Positions 29,032 through 36,711 of a DNA stretch of 64,000 bases are shown here, piece after piece. The stretch's first letter is position 1. Every line of letters starts with the position of its first letter. The notes beneath the pieces are model-generated. The model worked only from the letters and a program-made list of their open reading frames with translations. It was not told the DNA's origin and ran no database searches. Made by a program: the position numbers and the translations under genes. Source of the stretch: Lachnospiraceae bacterium. Lineage in GTDB: Bacteria; Bacillota; Clostridia; Lachnospirales; Lachnospiraceae. Location of the stretch: NCBI GenBank assembly GCA_009779895.1, contig WRBB01000005.1:1-64000 (forward strand). Reading direction: 5' to 3'.

Positions 29032-29060
29032 TGCCGGAGTATAGAATGTATACTCCGGCA
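29032..29060 (-). terminator. Intercistronic stem-loop between binding-protein and permease genes, second locus
   Basis: A perfect 12-bp stem (TGCCGGAGTATA with TATACTCCGGCA) encloses a 5-nt loop and is followed by TTTT on the minus strand. It lies 25 bp after the binding-protein stop. Likely partial termination or mRNA stabilisation that lowers permease expression relative to binding protein. Confidence 0.65.
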
Positions 29061-29084
29061 TAAATTTTCATTTAAGTATAAAGA

Positions 29085-30536
29085 TTAGTCAAAGTTTACC
29101 GTTACAGCCAAATTACTTGCAACCTGTTGTTTGAAGAATTCTATTGCTTCTTCCCGTGTCATACTACCTGTTGCATATTCTGTTGATGCATCCATAAACC
29201 AATCGTTGATTGACTCATCATATTGTGTCAATACAGTACCGGATGCATATTCACCGGCCGGAATAAAGATATCAAACATATCTTGACCACCCAAGAATTC
29301 AACGGTTCCATCAGCCTTATCCATTACTGTAGCAGATGCGACAACGTCCTTTGTTCCACCCTCGCCAAACAAGGTACCATTTGCCCATTTGTATTGCAAG
29401 CCTTCTTCTGTAGAGTTTAATGTAATCCACTCAATCAATTGCGCAACACCGCTTCTTACTTCTTCATTACCTTGTGCATTTGCGATAAGCCATGTACCAC
29501 CCCAGAAAAATCCTTGCGGAGGAACTGCAACGCCCCAATCACCAAATGTACCTTCACCCGGCGCATCTCCGCCTGAGTTTCCAGCCATTACATAATTAAT
29601 CAACCAAGCCGGACCTAAGAATGCAAATACTTCACGGGCACCAACACCTGCCATATCCGCAAACCAAGCATCACTCCATGCTGTTGTATCATTCATCAAA
29701 CCACCTTCATACAGTTCTCTGTGAACATCCATAAATGCCAAACGCTCCGCTGCAATATACAGCTCATTATCTGCATTAATCCAAGGAGAACCTGTATTAC
29801 GTGCTACCTGCCATAAGTCACCGGCACCTGAAACCATAGAATAACCTGCTGCATCCATTTCACGGGCTGCATTCATAAACTGATCCCAACTAGCGGAACC
29901 ACCACCAATGTGACCGGCTACTTCATCCGGATCATCTGTGCCCCAAACATCTTGAGCAATCGAACGGCGATAAATCACAGCACCACCGGTCGCTTGGAAA
30001 CCAAGACCAACCACTTGACCATCACGTGTTCCGATGTCAACTGTATATGATGCAATTTGTGCTTCTGCAATCAAAGCATCTACATCAATGCCTAAATCCG
30101 CATAAGGTAAGGCAAATTCTGACATATCCCCTTGTGTATATCTAAGGACAAATGCTGCTTCCGCCGCAAAAATATCAGGCGCATCAGAACCGCCACCTAC
30201 CAACGCTCCGTCCAAAGCCGGTTGATAAGCACCATCTGTTGTAGAGATAATGGTTACTTCTACGTTATAAGGAAAATCCGGATTCAATTCTTTGAAACGA
30301 TCAACCATGTTTGGTACTTCATCCGTAAAAGACCAAAGATTGATTGTACCGCCTGCACCGGCAGTATCATCATTACCGGTGTCCGTTGTATCATCTGCAC
30401 CTGCATCATCATCTGCTGCCTCTGTTGTTGTATCTGCTGCCGTATCTGTGTCGTTTCCGCCACTATCCGCACCTGCGCAAGCAATCAGCGTTACGGACAA
30501 CAAAGCAACCAAAATCAAAGCGATTAACTTTTTCAT
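29085..30536 (-). CDS. Extracellular sugar-binding lipoprotein, second transporter locus
   Basis: A 483-residue solute-binding lipoprotein. The signal ends at LIAC with Cys20, followed by a long Asp/Thr/Ala-rich linker (about 22-65) and the binding domain from INLWSFTDE. Its mature part is very similar along its full length to the leaderless protein encoded at 30707-31972 (shared YQPALD, LPYADLGID, GGAVIYRRSIA, WGTDDP, AFLGPAWLI, FFWGGTWL). It probably delivers an oligosaccharide to the two permeases downstream. A strong SD (GAGGAGG) precedes the ATG. Confidence 0.92.
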   Translation of the reverse strand: MKKLIALILVALLSVTLIACAGADSGGNDTDTAADTTTEAADDDAGADDTTDTGNDDTAGAGGTINLWSFTDEVPNMVDRFKELNPDFPYNVEVTIISTTDGAYQPALDGALVGGGSDAPDIFAAEAAFVLRYTQGDMSEFALPYADLGIDVDALIAEAQIASYTVDIGTRDGQVVGLGFQATGGAVIYRRSIAQDVWGTDDPDEVAGHIGGGSASWDQFMNAAREMDAAGYSMVSGAGDLWQVARNTGSPWINADNELYIAAERLAFMDVHRELYEGGLMNDTTAWSDAWFADMAGVGAREVFAFLGPAWLINYVMAGNSGGDAPGEGTFGDWGVAVPPQGFFWGGTWLIANAQGNEEVRSGVAQLIEWITLNSTEEGLQYKWANGTLFGEGGTKDVVASATVMDKADGTVEFLGGQDMFDIFIPAGEYASGTVLTQYDESINDWFMDASTEYATGSMTREEAIEFFKQQVASNLAVTVNFD

Positions 30537-30586
30537 AAATTTTTTCCTCCTCAGAAAATTTTACAAATCCTACATGCTACACATAC

Positions 30587-30614
30587 TTAGTACTAAGTAC
30601 TAAGTACTAAGTAC
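30587..30614. repeat. Tandem 7-bp repeat (AGTACTA, about four copies) upstream of the binding-protein gene
   Basis: Three full AGTACTA units plus a partial fourth lie about 50-78 bp upstream of the start codon. Each overlaps the palindrome TTAGTACTAA, so the array is also a chain of inverted repeats. It could bind an AraC-type or other dimeric regulator, or fold in the 5' leader. Confidence 0.75.
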
Positions 30615-30696
30615 ATGCACAATATTAATGGAATATGTATAAAATATGAATATCAAATTTTTACCTTTATATGGAAAATTTTTACCAAAAAGAAAA

Positions 30697-30717
30697 CCCC
30701 AACATTTTATGTCGGGG
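30697..30717 (-). terminator. Terminator overlapping the end of the leaderless binding-protein gene
   Basis: An 8-bp stem (CCCCGACA with TGTTGGGG, one G-U pair) and a 5-nt loop are followed on the minus strand by TTTTCTTTTT. The stop codon is inside the hairpin. It separates the two-component operon from the transporter unit. Confidence 0.85.
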
Positions 30718-31972
30718 ACAATCCTAAATATTCATTTACTTGCTTTTTGAAATCCCCCATTGCTTCCGCCTTTGTCTTGTTGCCAATGGCATATTCTAAA
30801 GACTGTGCAACAAACCATTCATTGATGGTTTCATCATAAGGCGTCAATATCTTCGCATCCGCAAAGGCACCTGCCGGCACAAATACATCAAACATATTCT
30901 GCCCAGACAAAAAATCAGTCGAACCATCTGTTTTTTCCATAACCACAGCGGAACTTACCGCATCCTTACTCACTTTTGCGTCAAATAAAGTACTGGCTGC
31001 CAACATATGCTGTGCACCTGTTTCACTACTATCCAAAGTAATCCATTGAATCAACTCCGCTACACCCATACGTACTGCTTCATTGCTCGAAGCATTGACC
31101 AAAAGCCATGTGCCACCCCAAAAAAACCCCACCGGCGGCATCGCCACAGCCCAATCACCAAATGTACCCTCACCCACTGCCTGACCACCACAATTTCTTA
31201 TGATGATATAATCAATCAACCAAGCAGGACCTAAAAATGCAAACACAGGACGGCTGCCCTCATCTTGCATATCAGCAAACCATGCTTCTGACCAGGCAGA
31301 AACATTGTTGCTTAGATTCTCTGTATAAAATTTCTTATGGAGTTCCATAAAATCCGCACGGGCCGAGCTAATCACCAGTTTTCCATCTACAATCCAGGGC
31401 TGGTCACCTGTGTTTCGAACCACCTGCCATAAATCTTCCGGTCCGGATACCATGCTATAACCCGCAGCATTTACTTCCCTTGCCGCCTCTAAAAACACAT
31501 CCCAACCGGGACCGATTTTTCTTTGAATCACTTCCGGGTCATCGGTGCCCCAAACAGCTTTGGCGATGGAACGACGGTAAATCACCGCACCACCGCTGGA
31601 TTGAAAACCCAATCCGACCACTTCTCCTTGCCTACTGCCAACATCAACCATATAAGGAACTATTTTTGCTTCTTTTATTTTTTTTGCCACATCAATCCCT
31701 AAATCTGCATAAGGCAACACAAACCGGGACATCTCTCCTTGGGTATATTTTAAAACAAAGGTGGACTCTGCCGAAAATATATCCGGTATATCAAAACCAC
31801 CATCTAAAAGTGCTTCATCCAAAGCCGGCTGATATGCACCATCTGAGGTTGAAATAATCGTCGTATTTATTTCATATTTTTCCGCAAACGCCGGTTGCAA
31901 CTCCATATACTTTTGTATCATATCAGGAATTTCGTCCGTAAATGCCCAAACATTAATCACTTCTTTTTGCAT
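30707..31972 (-). CDS. Leaderless (predicted cytoplasmic) paralogue of the sugar-binding protein
   Basis: A 421-residue solute-binding-protein fold that begins directly with the first strand (MQKEVINVWAFTDE). It has no signal peptide, lipobox or linker. Over its whole length it aligns by eye without large gaps to the mature lipoprotein encoded at 29085-30536, with well over half of residues alike. ATG at 31972 follows TAGGAGAG at good spacing; the frame opens only six bases earlier at a GTG overlapping the previous stop. It is the last gene of the kinase-regulator-binding-protein operon. A cytoplasmic ligand sensor or buffer is possible, as is a decaying duplicate, but the frame is intact. 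Confidence 0.82.
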   Translation of the reverse strand: MQKEVINVWAFTDEIPDMIQKYMELQPAFAEKYEINTTIISTSDGAYQPALDEALLDGGFDIPDIFSAESTFVLKYTQGEMSRFVLPYADLGIDVAKKIKEAKIVPYMVDVGSRQGEVVGLGFQSSGGAVIYRRSIAKAVWGTDDPEVIQRKIGPGWDVFLEAAREVNAAGYSMVSGPEDLWQVVRNTGDQPWIVDGKLVISSARADFMELHKKFYTENLSNNVSAWSEAWFADMQDEGSRPVFAFLGPAWLIDYIIIRNCGGQAVGEGTFGDWAVAMPPVGFFWGGTWLLVNASSNEAVRMGVAELIQWITLDSSETGAQHMLAASTLFDAKVSKDAVSSAVVMEKTDGSTDFLSGQNMFDVFVPAGAFADAKILTPYDETINEWFVAQSLEYAIGNKTKAEAMGDFKKQVNEYLGLSPT

Positions 31973-31974
31973 CG

Positions 31975-33276
31975 TCACTCTCCTACTACTAATGCATCCG
32001 CCATTTTTGTTACAAATTCCTCCGGTGAAACGGTACCTATAAATAATTCATTTAACAACGCCAAATAACTGTTGGCATGTTCTGCCTCTAACATAATGTC
32101 AAACCACAAAGTCAAAGAGGTTGCATTGGTTACATATGCTACGATCTGCTTGCCCAAAGGGCTGATTTCACCATCATCAAAATCAATTCGCCAAGCAGGA
32201 ACGGCCGCTCCATCTAAGTAAGCATATTTTGAGATGGATCGTGTTAATTCAAAGGTGGCTTGTGCTGCCAACTCCGGATGTTCACTTCCTGCTGATACCA
32301 TCAAGGCATCCGAAGCACCCCCCATAAAATCCATCAAACCGGCGTTTTCCCCATTGATTACAGGAATGGGAAAGGCACCAAAATCACTGGGATTATCTGC
32401 ATCAGTCTGGATAGAGCCTACCATCCAACTACCAGTAGTAAACATAGCTACTTCTCCATCATAAAACCGTGCGCTGGCTTCATCATTGGACAAGGCATGG
32501 GCTCTTTCATAAAATACACCCATCTCCACCAATTCTCGAAATTTCAACGCCGCTTCTAAAAATTCTTCTTCTGTAAAAGAACCCTCTTCTTTTAATAATA
32601 CTTGACGCAAACGCTCTGCACCTACCGATTTCAACGCAAGCCCATCAAACATCATCGCAAGAACCCACAAATCCTTACCACTGGTTCCCATAGGAGAAAT
32701 ATCGTTTTCAATCAACACTTGGCAAACTTTTATAAATTCTTCCCAAGTCGTTGGTACTTCTAAACCGTATTGGGCAAATATACTACGATTGTAAAACGTC
32801 ACTGAAATAGGAATGGTCATAACCGAACCATATAACAATTCATCAAAAATAACATTTTCCAATACCATCCGCGGCAACTGTTCCGCATAATATGCATAAA
32901 ATCCATCTAATGCCAACACCTTACCTGACTCTACAAACGGACGGGAAAAACCACCACCCCAAACAAAGAAAATATCAGGTAGTTCGTTGGTTGCTACGGC
33001 CAATCTGATTTTTGTTTTATAAGATTCATTGTCAAATGTCTCAAATCGAATCCGCACACCCGGGTTTGCTTCTTCAAACGCTGCAATCGCCCGTAAGTAA
33101 GATTGATGAAATGCATCATTTTCTGTGGCAATACTCCAAAGAACCAACTCAATGATATCATCCGCTTCATTTGTATATTGGAAACGAACACCACTGCCAT
33201 TGTTTCCGATACAACCTGATAATAAAACTGCAATTAACGCAAAACCTAATATTCTGGTCACTATTTTTTTATCCAT
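31975..33276 (-). CDS. Extracellular sugar-binding lipoprotein within a two-component operon
   Basis: A 433-residue family 1 binding protein. The lipoprotein signal ends at LLSGC with Cys22; the binding domain begins near IIELVLWSIATE. It resembles the binding protein of the GH120 locus more than its immediate neighbours (VTFYNRSIF, GLEVPTTWEEF). Its ATG overlaps the response-regulator stop by 8 bp, and no permease follows in the same unit. That location suggests it may work as a ligand-binding partner of the sensor kinase, as XylFII does with LytS in Clostridium, as well as or instead of transport. This role is inference. Confidence 0.9.
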   Translation of the reverse strand: MDKKIVTRILGFALIAVLLSGCIGNNGSGVRFQYTNEADDIIELVLWSIATENDAFHQSYLRAIAAFEEANPGVRIRFETFDNESYKTKIRLAVATNELPDIFFVWGGGFSRPFVESGKVLALDGFYAYYAEQLPRMVLENVIFDELLYGSVMTIPISVTFYNRSIFAQYGLEVPTTWEEFIKVCQVLIENDISPMGTSGKDLWVLAMMFDGLALKSVGAERLRQVLLKEEGSFTEEEFLEAALKFRELVEMGVFYERAHALSNDEASARFYDGEVAMFTTGSWMVGSIQTDADNPSDFGAFPIPVINGENAGLMDFMGGASDALMVSAGSEHPELAAQATFELTRSISKYAYLDGAAVPAWRIDFDDGEISPLGKQIVAYVTNATSLTLWFDIMLEAEHANSYLALLNELFIGTVSPEEFVTKMADALVVGE

Positions 33277-34018
33277 TCATATACTCCGAATAAGACATGC
33301 CTTTAAACTTCTTGAAACATTTTCCAAAATAATTGGGATCCGGTATACCTACCCGCTCAGCTGTAATATACATCAGCTCCCCCTCTTTTGCCAACTGACA
33401 AGCCTTTTCCATCCTTACTTTCGTTAAATACTCCACAAAACTCATGTTTGCCTTTTCTTTGAATTTACGACTTAAATAACTGGAATTAAAACCAAATTCT
33501 CCTGCAACGTAAGTTAAGTTCAAACCGGAGTCTGCATAGTTTTTATCTAAATAAGCAACAATCTCATCCGGCTTCACCGATTTGCTTTCTTCTCCCAAAT
33601 GATTCCTATCTTCCGAATAATCCGGTATATTTCTAGGCTCTTCACTTTCCAACTTTTTCCGAATCCGTTCCAAAACCCCAACAATCTCTTGTTTGACTAC
33701 GGGCTTTAGAACATATTCAAATACACCTATCCCAATGCATTCTTTGGCATAACTAAACTCGTCATGGGCTGTCAAAATCACTATCTTGAGCAAAGGATAA
33801 CGCGCAATTGCCAATTTTGCAAAAGCAATCCCATCCATAAAAGGCATATGAATGTCCACAAAAGCAATATCAGGTCTAATTTCATCCATGATATTGATGG
33901 CCTCTATCCCACTTGCTGCCTCTCCGGCTACAACCATGTTATGAGATGCCCAGGGAATTGTTTTGCTTAAAATATTGCGTATCGCCTTTTCATCATCAAT
34001 CAACATTACTTTGTACAT
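33269..34018 (-). CDS. Short response regulator, receiver plus AraC-type DNA-binding domain
   Basis: A 249-residue regulator. The receiver (1-120) has IDDE, phosphoacceptor Asp in DIAFVDIHMPF and Lys in VLKPVV. After a 25-residue linker comes an AraC domain (from about 150: LTYVAGEFGFNSSYLSRKFKE, AERVGIPDPNYFGKCFKK). It lacks the long central region of the YesN-type regulator in the first locus. Its start lies inside the kinase gene (23-bp overlap) with SD AGGAGAAA eight bases away. It probably controls this operon and perhaps the transporter unit downstream. Confidence 0.92.
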   Translation of the reverse strand: MYKVMLIDDEKAIRNILSKTIPWASHNMVVAGEAASGIEAINIMDEIRPDIAFVDIHMPFMDGIAFAKLAIARYPLLKIVILTAHDEFSYAKECIGIGVFEYVLKPVVKQEIVGVLERIRKKLESEEPRNIPDYSEDRNHLGEESKSVKPDEIVAYLDKNYADSGLNLTYVAGEFGFNSSYLSRKFKEKANMSFVEYLTKVRMEKACQLAKEGELMYITAERVGIPDPNYFGKCFKKFKGMSYSEYMNG

Positions 34019-35765
34019 CCAAGATTTCTCCTCTTCTATGGGATGGTAATTTTAAAATAATCTCACAAAAATAACCAGGCTTGCTATTTACTTCATAGAT
34101 GTCTTCTTCACCATAATAATTTTGCAATCGCTCAATGGTTTTCTTTAAACCGAAACCACAACTTTTACTGGAACTTATCTTTTCTAACTCTGCCGGTTCA
34201 AAACCAACGCCGGTATCATACACCGAAATAAAAATACGTTCCTCTTTTTGCTTTACCGTGATTTTAATCAGACCCTCTTCTCCTTTTAGGCGCACACCAT
34301 GATAAAGCGCATTTTCTACCAAAGGCTGTAAAATCAAACGGGGGACAATAATCTGTTTTACGTCCGTTTGAATCTCATAAATATCAGAAAATGTATCTTC
34401 GTAACGCAATTTTTGTAATGTCAAATAATGTTTGATGATTTCAATTTCTTCTGCTAACGTAATCTCACTATTCCCACTGCTTAAAAACTTACGGTAAAAA
34501 GCACCCAAGGCTTCAACAGCCTCATACACTTCCCCGCGTGGTTTCTCCAAAGCCAAATAACCAATGGTTTCTAACGTATTGTAAAGAAAATGAGGCTTTA
34601 TCTGCTCCTGCATGGCCTCAAAGGATGCTTGCTGCATCGCTTTTTCTTTTTCAATCAGCTGTTCAATCAAATGATTTAATTCCACAAGCATGTCATTGTA
34701 ACTGTCTTTTAGATGGCCGATTTCATCATTGGGCAAATCCATACTAACCCGTTTAAGCCAACCCTGCTTTACTTGCGTCATAGAATCCGACAAACGCTCC
34801 AATGGTTTTGTAATATAATAATTCATAAAAAATCTAAGAATCAAAAAACTCAAAATCGTAATGCCGGCAAACACACCAAAAAGTACCAGACTTTGGGTCG
34901 AAATATATTCCAAAAACCTCATTTCTTCAATAGCTACTACAACAAAAGGTGTTTCCTGCACATAAACACGGTAGATTGTTCTACCGGCCACTGTCATAAA
35001 AGCATCCACCCCATCCTCTACATCCCAATTGATACCCGAATAAAACGCTTGTACCGTTTCGTCTCCGCCAATAAAATAACCACTTTGTGTAAAATAAGCG
35101 ATTCTCTGATTCCCATCTGACACATCTTGAATTGTGCGTTCCAACAGCTCCGAAGAATAATTCATCACCAATATACCAATCGGTTCTTGCGTTTCCACAT
35201 CATTAATTTGGCGTATAAACGAAATCAAGGTCCGTTCTGTCGCCGTCCGAAAAACACCACCACCGTTGATGCGTAAAAGATAAGCACCTTGCAATGCCTC
35301 TATCTCCTGCCGCCAATTGCCATCACTTATCACACTTTCATTTACATGGGTGACCACGTTGGACATATGAATAAAATCATTGTCATTATTAAATATATAA
35401 ATAGAAGAAAGGGCACTTTCATATATGGTAAATTCTTGCACTGCGCCTAAAGCCTGATGGGCCGAAATAGCGGTTTCTGCATCGTCACTTCGTAGAAAAT
35501 TACGCACTTCCTGATTGTTAATCATCCACTTGCTGACCGTACCAATCCCCTCCAACTCCCGCTTAAAACTATTTCCAACAGAAGTAAGGGTGTTAAAATT
35601 GGTATTGATAATGTAATTTTGGGTACTACGATGTATAATAAATATATAAACCAAAATACTAAGCAACAAATATATAAACAAAATAAATATAAAAAGAATT
35701 CTAACTTTTTGGTTCAATTTCTGCTCAGAAAACCAGTCAATCATTCGGTCAATTCGTTTTCTCAA
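33996..35765 (-). CDS. LytS/YesM-type sensor histidine kinase with HAMP domain
   Basis: A 589-residue kinase. Membrane helices at about 23-45 and 290-315 bound an extracellular dCACHE-like sensor region. A HAMP segment follows (ITKPLERLSDSM to about 375), then the H-box IKPHFLYNTLE, N-box LQPLVENALYHG and ATP-binding DTGVGF. The start is TTG at 35765, seven bases after GGAG; an ATG exists seven codons later. It heads the operon with regulator, binding lipoprotein and leaderless binding protein. Confidence 0.9.
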   Translation of the reverse strand: MRKRIDRMIDWFSEQKLNQKVRILFIFILFIYLLLSILVYIFIIHRSTQNYIINTNFNTLTSVGNSFKRELEGIGTVSKWMINNQEVRNFLRSDDAETAISAHQALGAVQEFTIYESALSSIYIFNNDNDFIHMSNVVTHVNESVISDGNWRQEIEALQGAYLLRINGGGVFRTATERTLISFIRQINDVETQEPIGILVMNYSSELLERTIQDVSDGNQRIAYFTQSGYFIGGDETVQAFYSGINWDVEDGVDAFMTVAGRTIYRVYVQETPFVVVAIEEMRFLEYISTQSLVLFGVFAGITILSFLILRFFMNYYITKPLERLSDSMTQVKQGWLKRVSMDLPNDEIGHLKDSYNDMLVELNHLIEQLIEKEKAMQQASFEAMQEQIKPHFLYNTLETIGYLALEKPRGEVYEAVEALGAFYRKFLSSGNSEITLAEEIEIIKHYLTLQKLRYEDTFSDIYEIQTDVKQIIVPRLILQPLVENALYHGVRLKGEEGLIKITVKQKEERIFISVYDTGVGFEPAELEKISSSKSCGFGLKKTIERLQNYYGEEDIYEVNSKPGYFCEIILKLPSHRRGEILDVQSNVD

Positions 35766-35778
35766 AATTACACTCCGC

Positions 35779-36627
35779 CTATATTCCTTTTAAAAACTCT
35801 TCCAATGTAATCCCACGCTCAAAAATCATTTGAGCTGCTTCTTGCCCTACATAACGATAGTGCCAAGGCTCATATATAATACCCGTGATATGTGACCTAT
35901 CCTGTGGATATCGCAAAATAAAACCATAACGCCATGAATTTTCTTTGAGCCATTGGACCTCCGGCGTGGTTTCCTGCCTTTCATCAAGCATATCATAAGC
36001 AGGTGAAATAATATCCAAAGCCAAACCGGAAGCATGTTCACTATGTCCCGGCAAAGCTACGGATTTTTGTGTCTCCATAAAAGCATCCACCCAATCCAAT
36101 CCTTTTGTATTCCATAAAACCATCGTTTCATTGAAAATAGCTCTCTGTTCTTCATAAGTACGGTGCGCTGAAATCAATTTTAAATCCAATCCCTCTGTAG
36201 CCGCATCCTCAAACATAGCCCGGGCGGAATCCACAATACGAACATCCACCTTATGCCCCGGTTGGAGCTCTGCCAATTCCGGTGTTTCTGCATCCAAAAA
36301 CGGGTAAGTGCTATTGATCAAACGAAGATTCCAAGCAACCACTGACCCTACGTCATTTCGGCTGTCAAACGTTCCGTCCCGGCTCGGAATATCTTCTATC
36401 TTTATCTCAACATCTCCCCCTATTAAGCTCGGTAATCCAAGATCATCTGTTTGTAACATTTGATTGACCGCATATAAGCGTTCTCTCATTTCTTGATCAT
36501 TTGCACGTTCTTCCCTTACAGCAAAATTCCAAAAGAAACCCGTTCCAAAACCTCCAAGGATACCACCCGCTATAAAACAAATCACTGCTACTTTTGATAA
36601 TACGATTCGTTCTCTTTTGATTCTCAT
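35779..36627 (-). CDS. VanY-type D-alanyl-D-alanine carboxypeptidase (M15B)
   Basis: A 282-residue protein with an N-terminal membrane anchor (about 10-32) and an extracellular M15 peptidase domain. Zinc-site motifs are complete: SAHRTYEEQ, SEHASGLALD (SxHxxGxxxD) and EPWHYR (ExxH). It should trim the terminal D-Ala from peptidoglycan stem peptides. ATG at 36627 is preferred over GTG one codon earlier because AAGG lies five bases upstream. It is followed closely by the kinase operon but is probably functionally unrelated; no vancomycin-resistance genes are near. Confidence 0.9.
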   Translation of the reverse strand: MRIKRERIVLSKVAVICFIAGGILGGFGTGFFWNFAVREERANDQEMRERLYAVNQMLQTDDLGLPSLIGGDVEIKIEDIPSRDGTFDSRNDVGSVVAWNLRLINSTYPFLDAETPELAELQPGHKVDVRIVDSARAMFEDAATEGLDLKLISAHRTYEEQRAIFNETMVLWNTKGLDWVDAFMETQKSVALPGHSEHASGLALDIISPAYDMLDERQETTPEVQWLKENSWRYGFILRYPQDRSHITGIIYEPWHYRYVGQEAAQMIFERGITLEEFLKGI

Positions 36628-36653
36628 CACAACCTTTTTTGATAAAATAAAAG

Positions 36654-36696
36654 GAGTGGGAAAATTGTGAACATGAGAGTCCTTCCATTCCCACTC
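36654..36696 (-). terminator. Terminator after the GGDEF/EAL gene
   Basis: A 9-bp stem (GAGTGGGAA with TTCCCACTC) with a 25-nt loop is followed on the minus strand by CTTTTATTTT. The long loop lowers confidence. Confidence 0.6.
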
Positions 36697-36711
36697 TACT
36701 TTGATTTTTTG

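Noticed and set aside
30587..30614. CRISPR-like repeat
   Set aside because: Units are 7 bp and contiguous, with no spacers.
30707..31978. Leaderless binding protein as a frameshifted lipoprotein pseudogene
   Set aside because: The upstream sequence is fully used by another binding-protein gene, and the frame has its own SD and full length, so no lost signal peptide is visible.
35779..36627. Part of a van-type glycopeptide resistance cluster
   Set aside because: VanY-type peptidases are common in Firmicutes cell-wall metabolism, and no vanA/B/H/X-like genes are adjacent.
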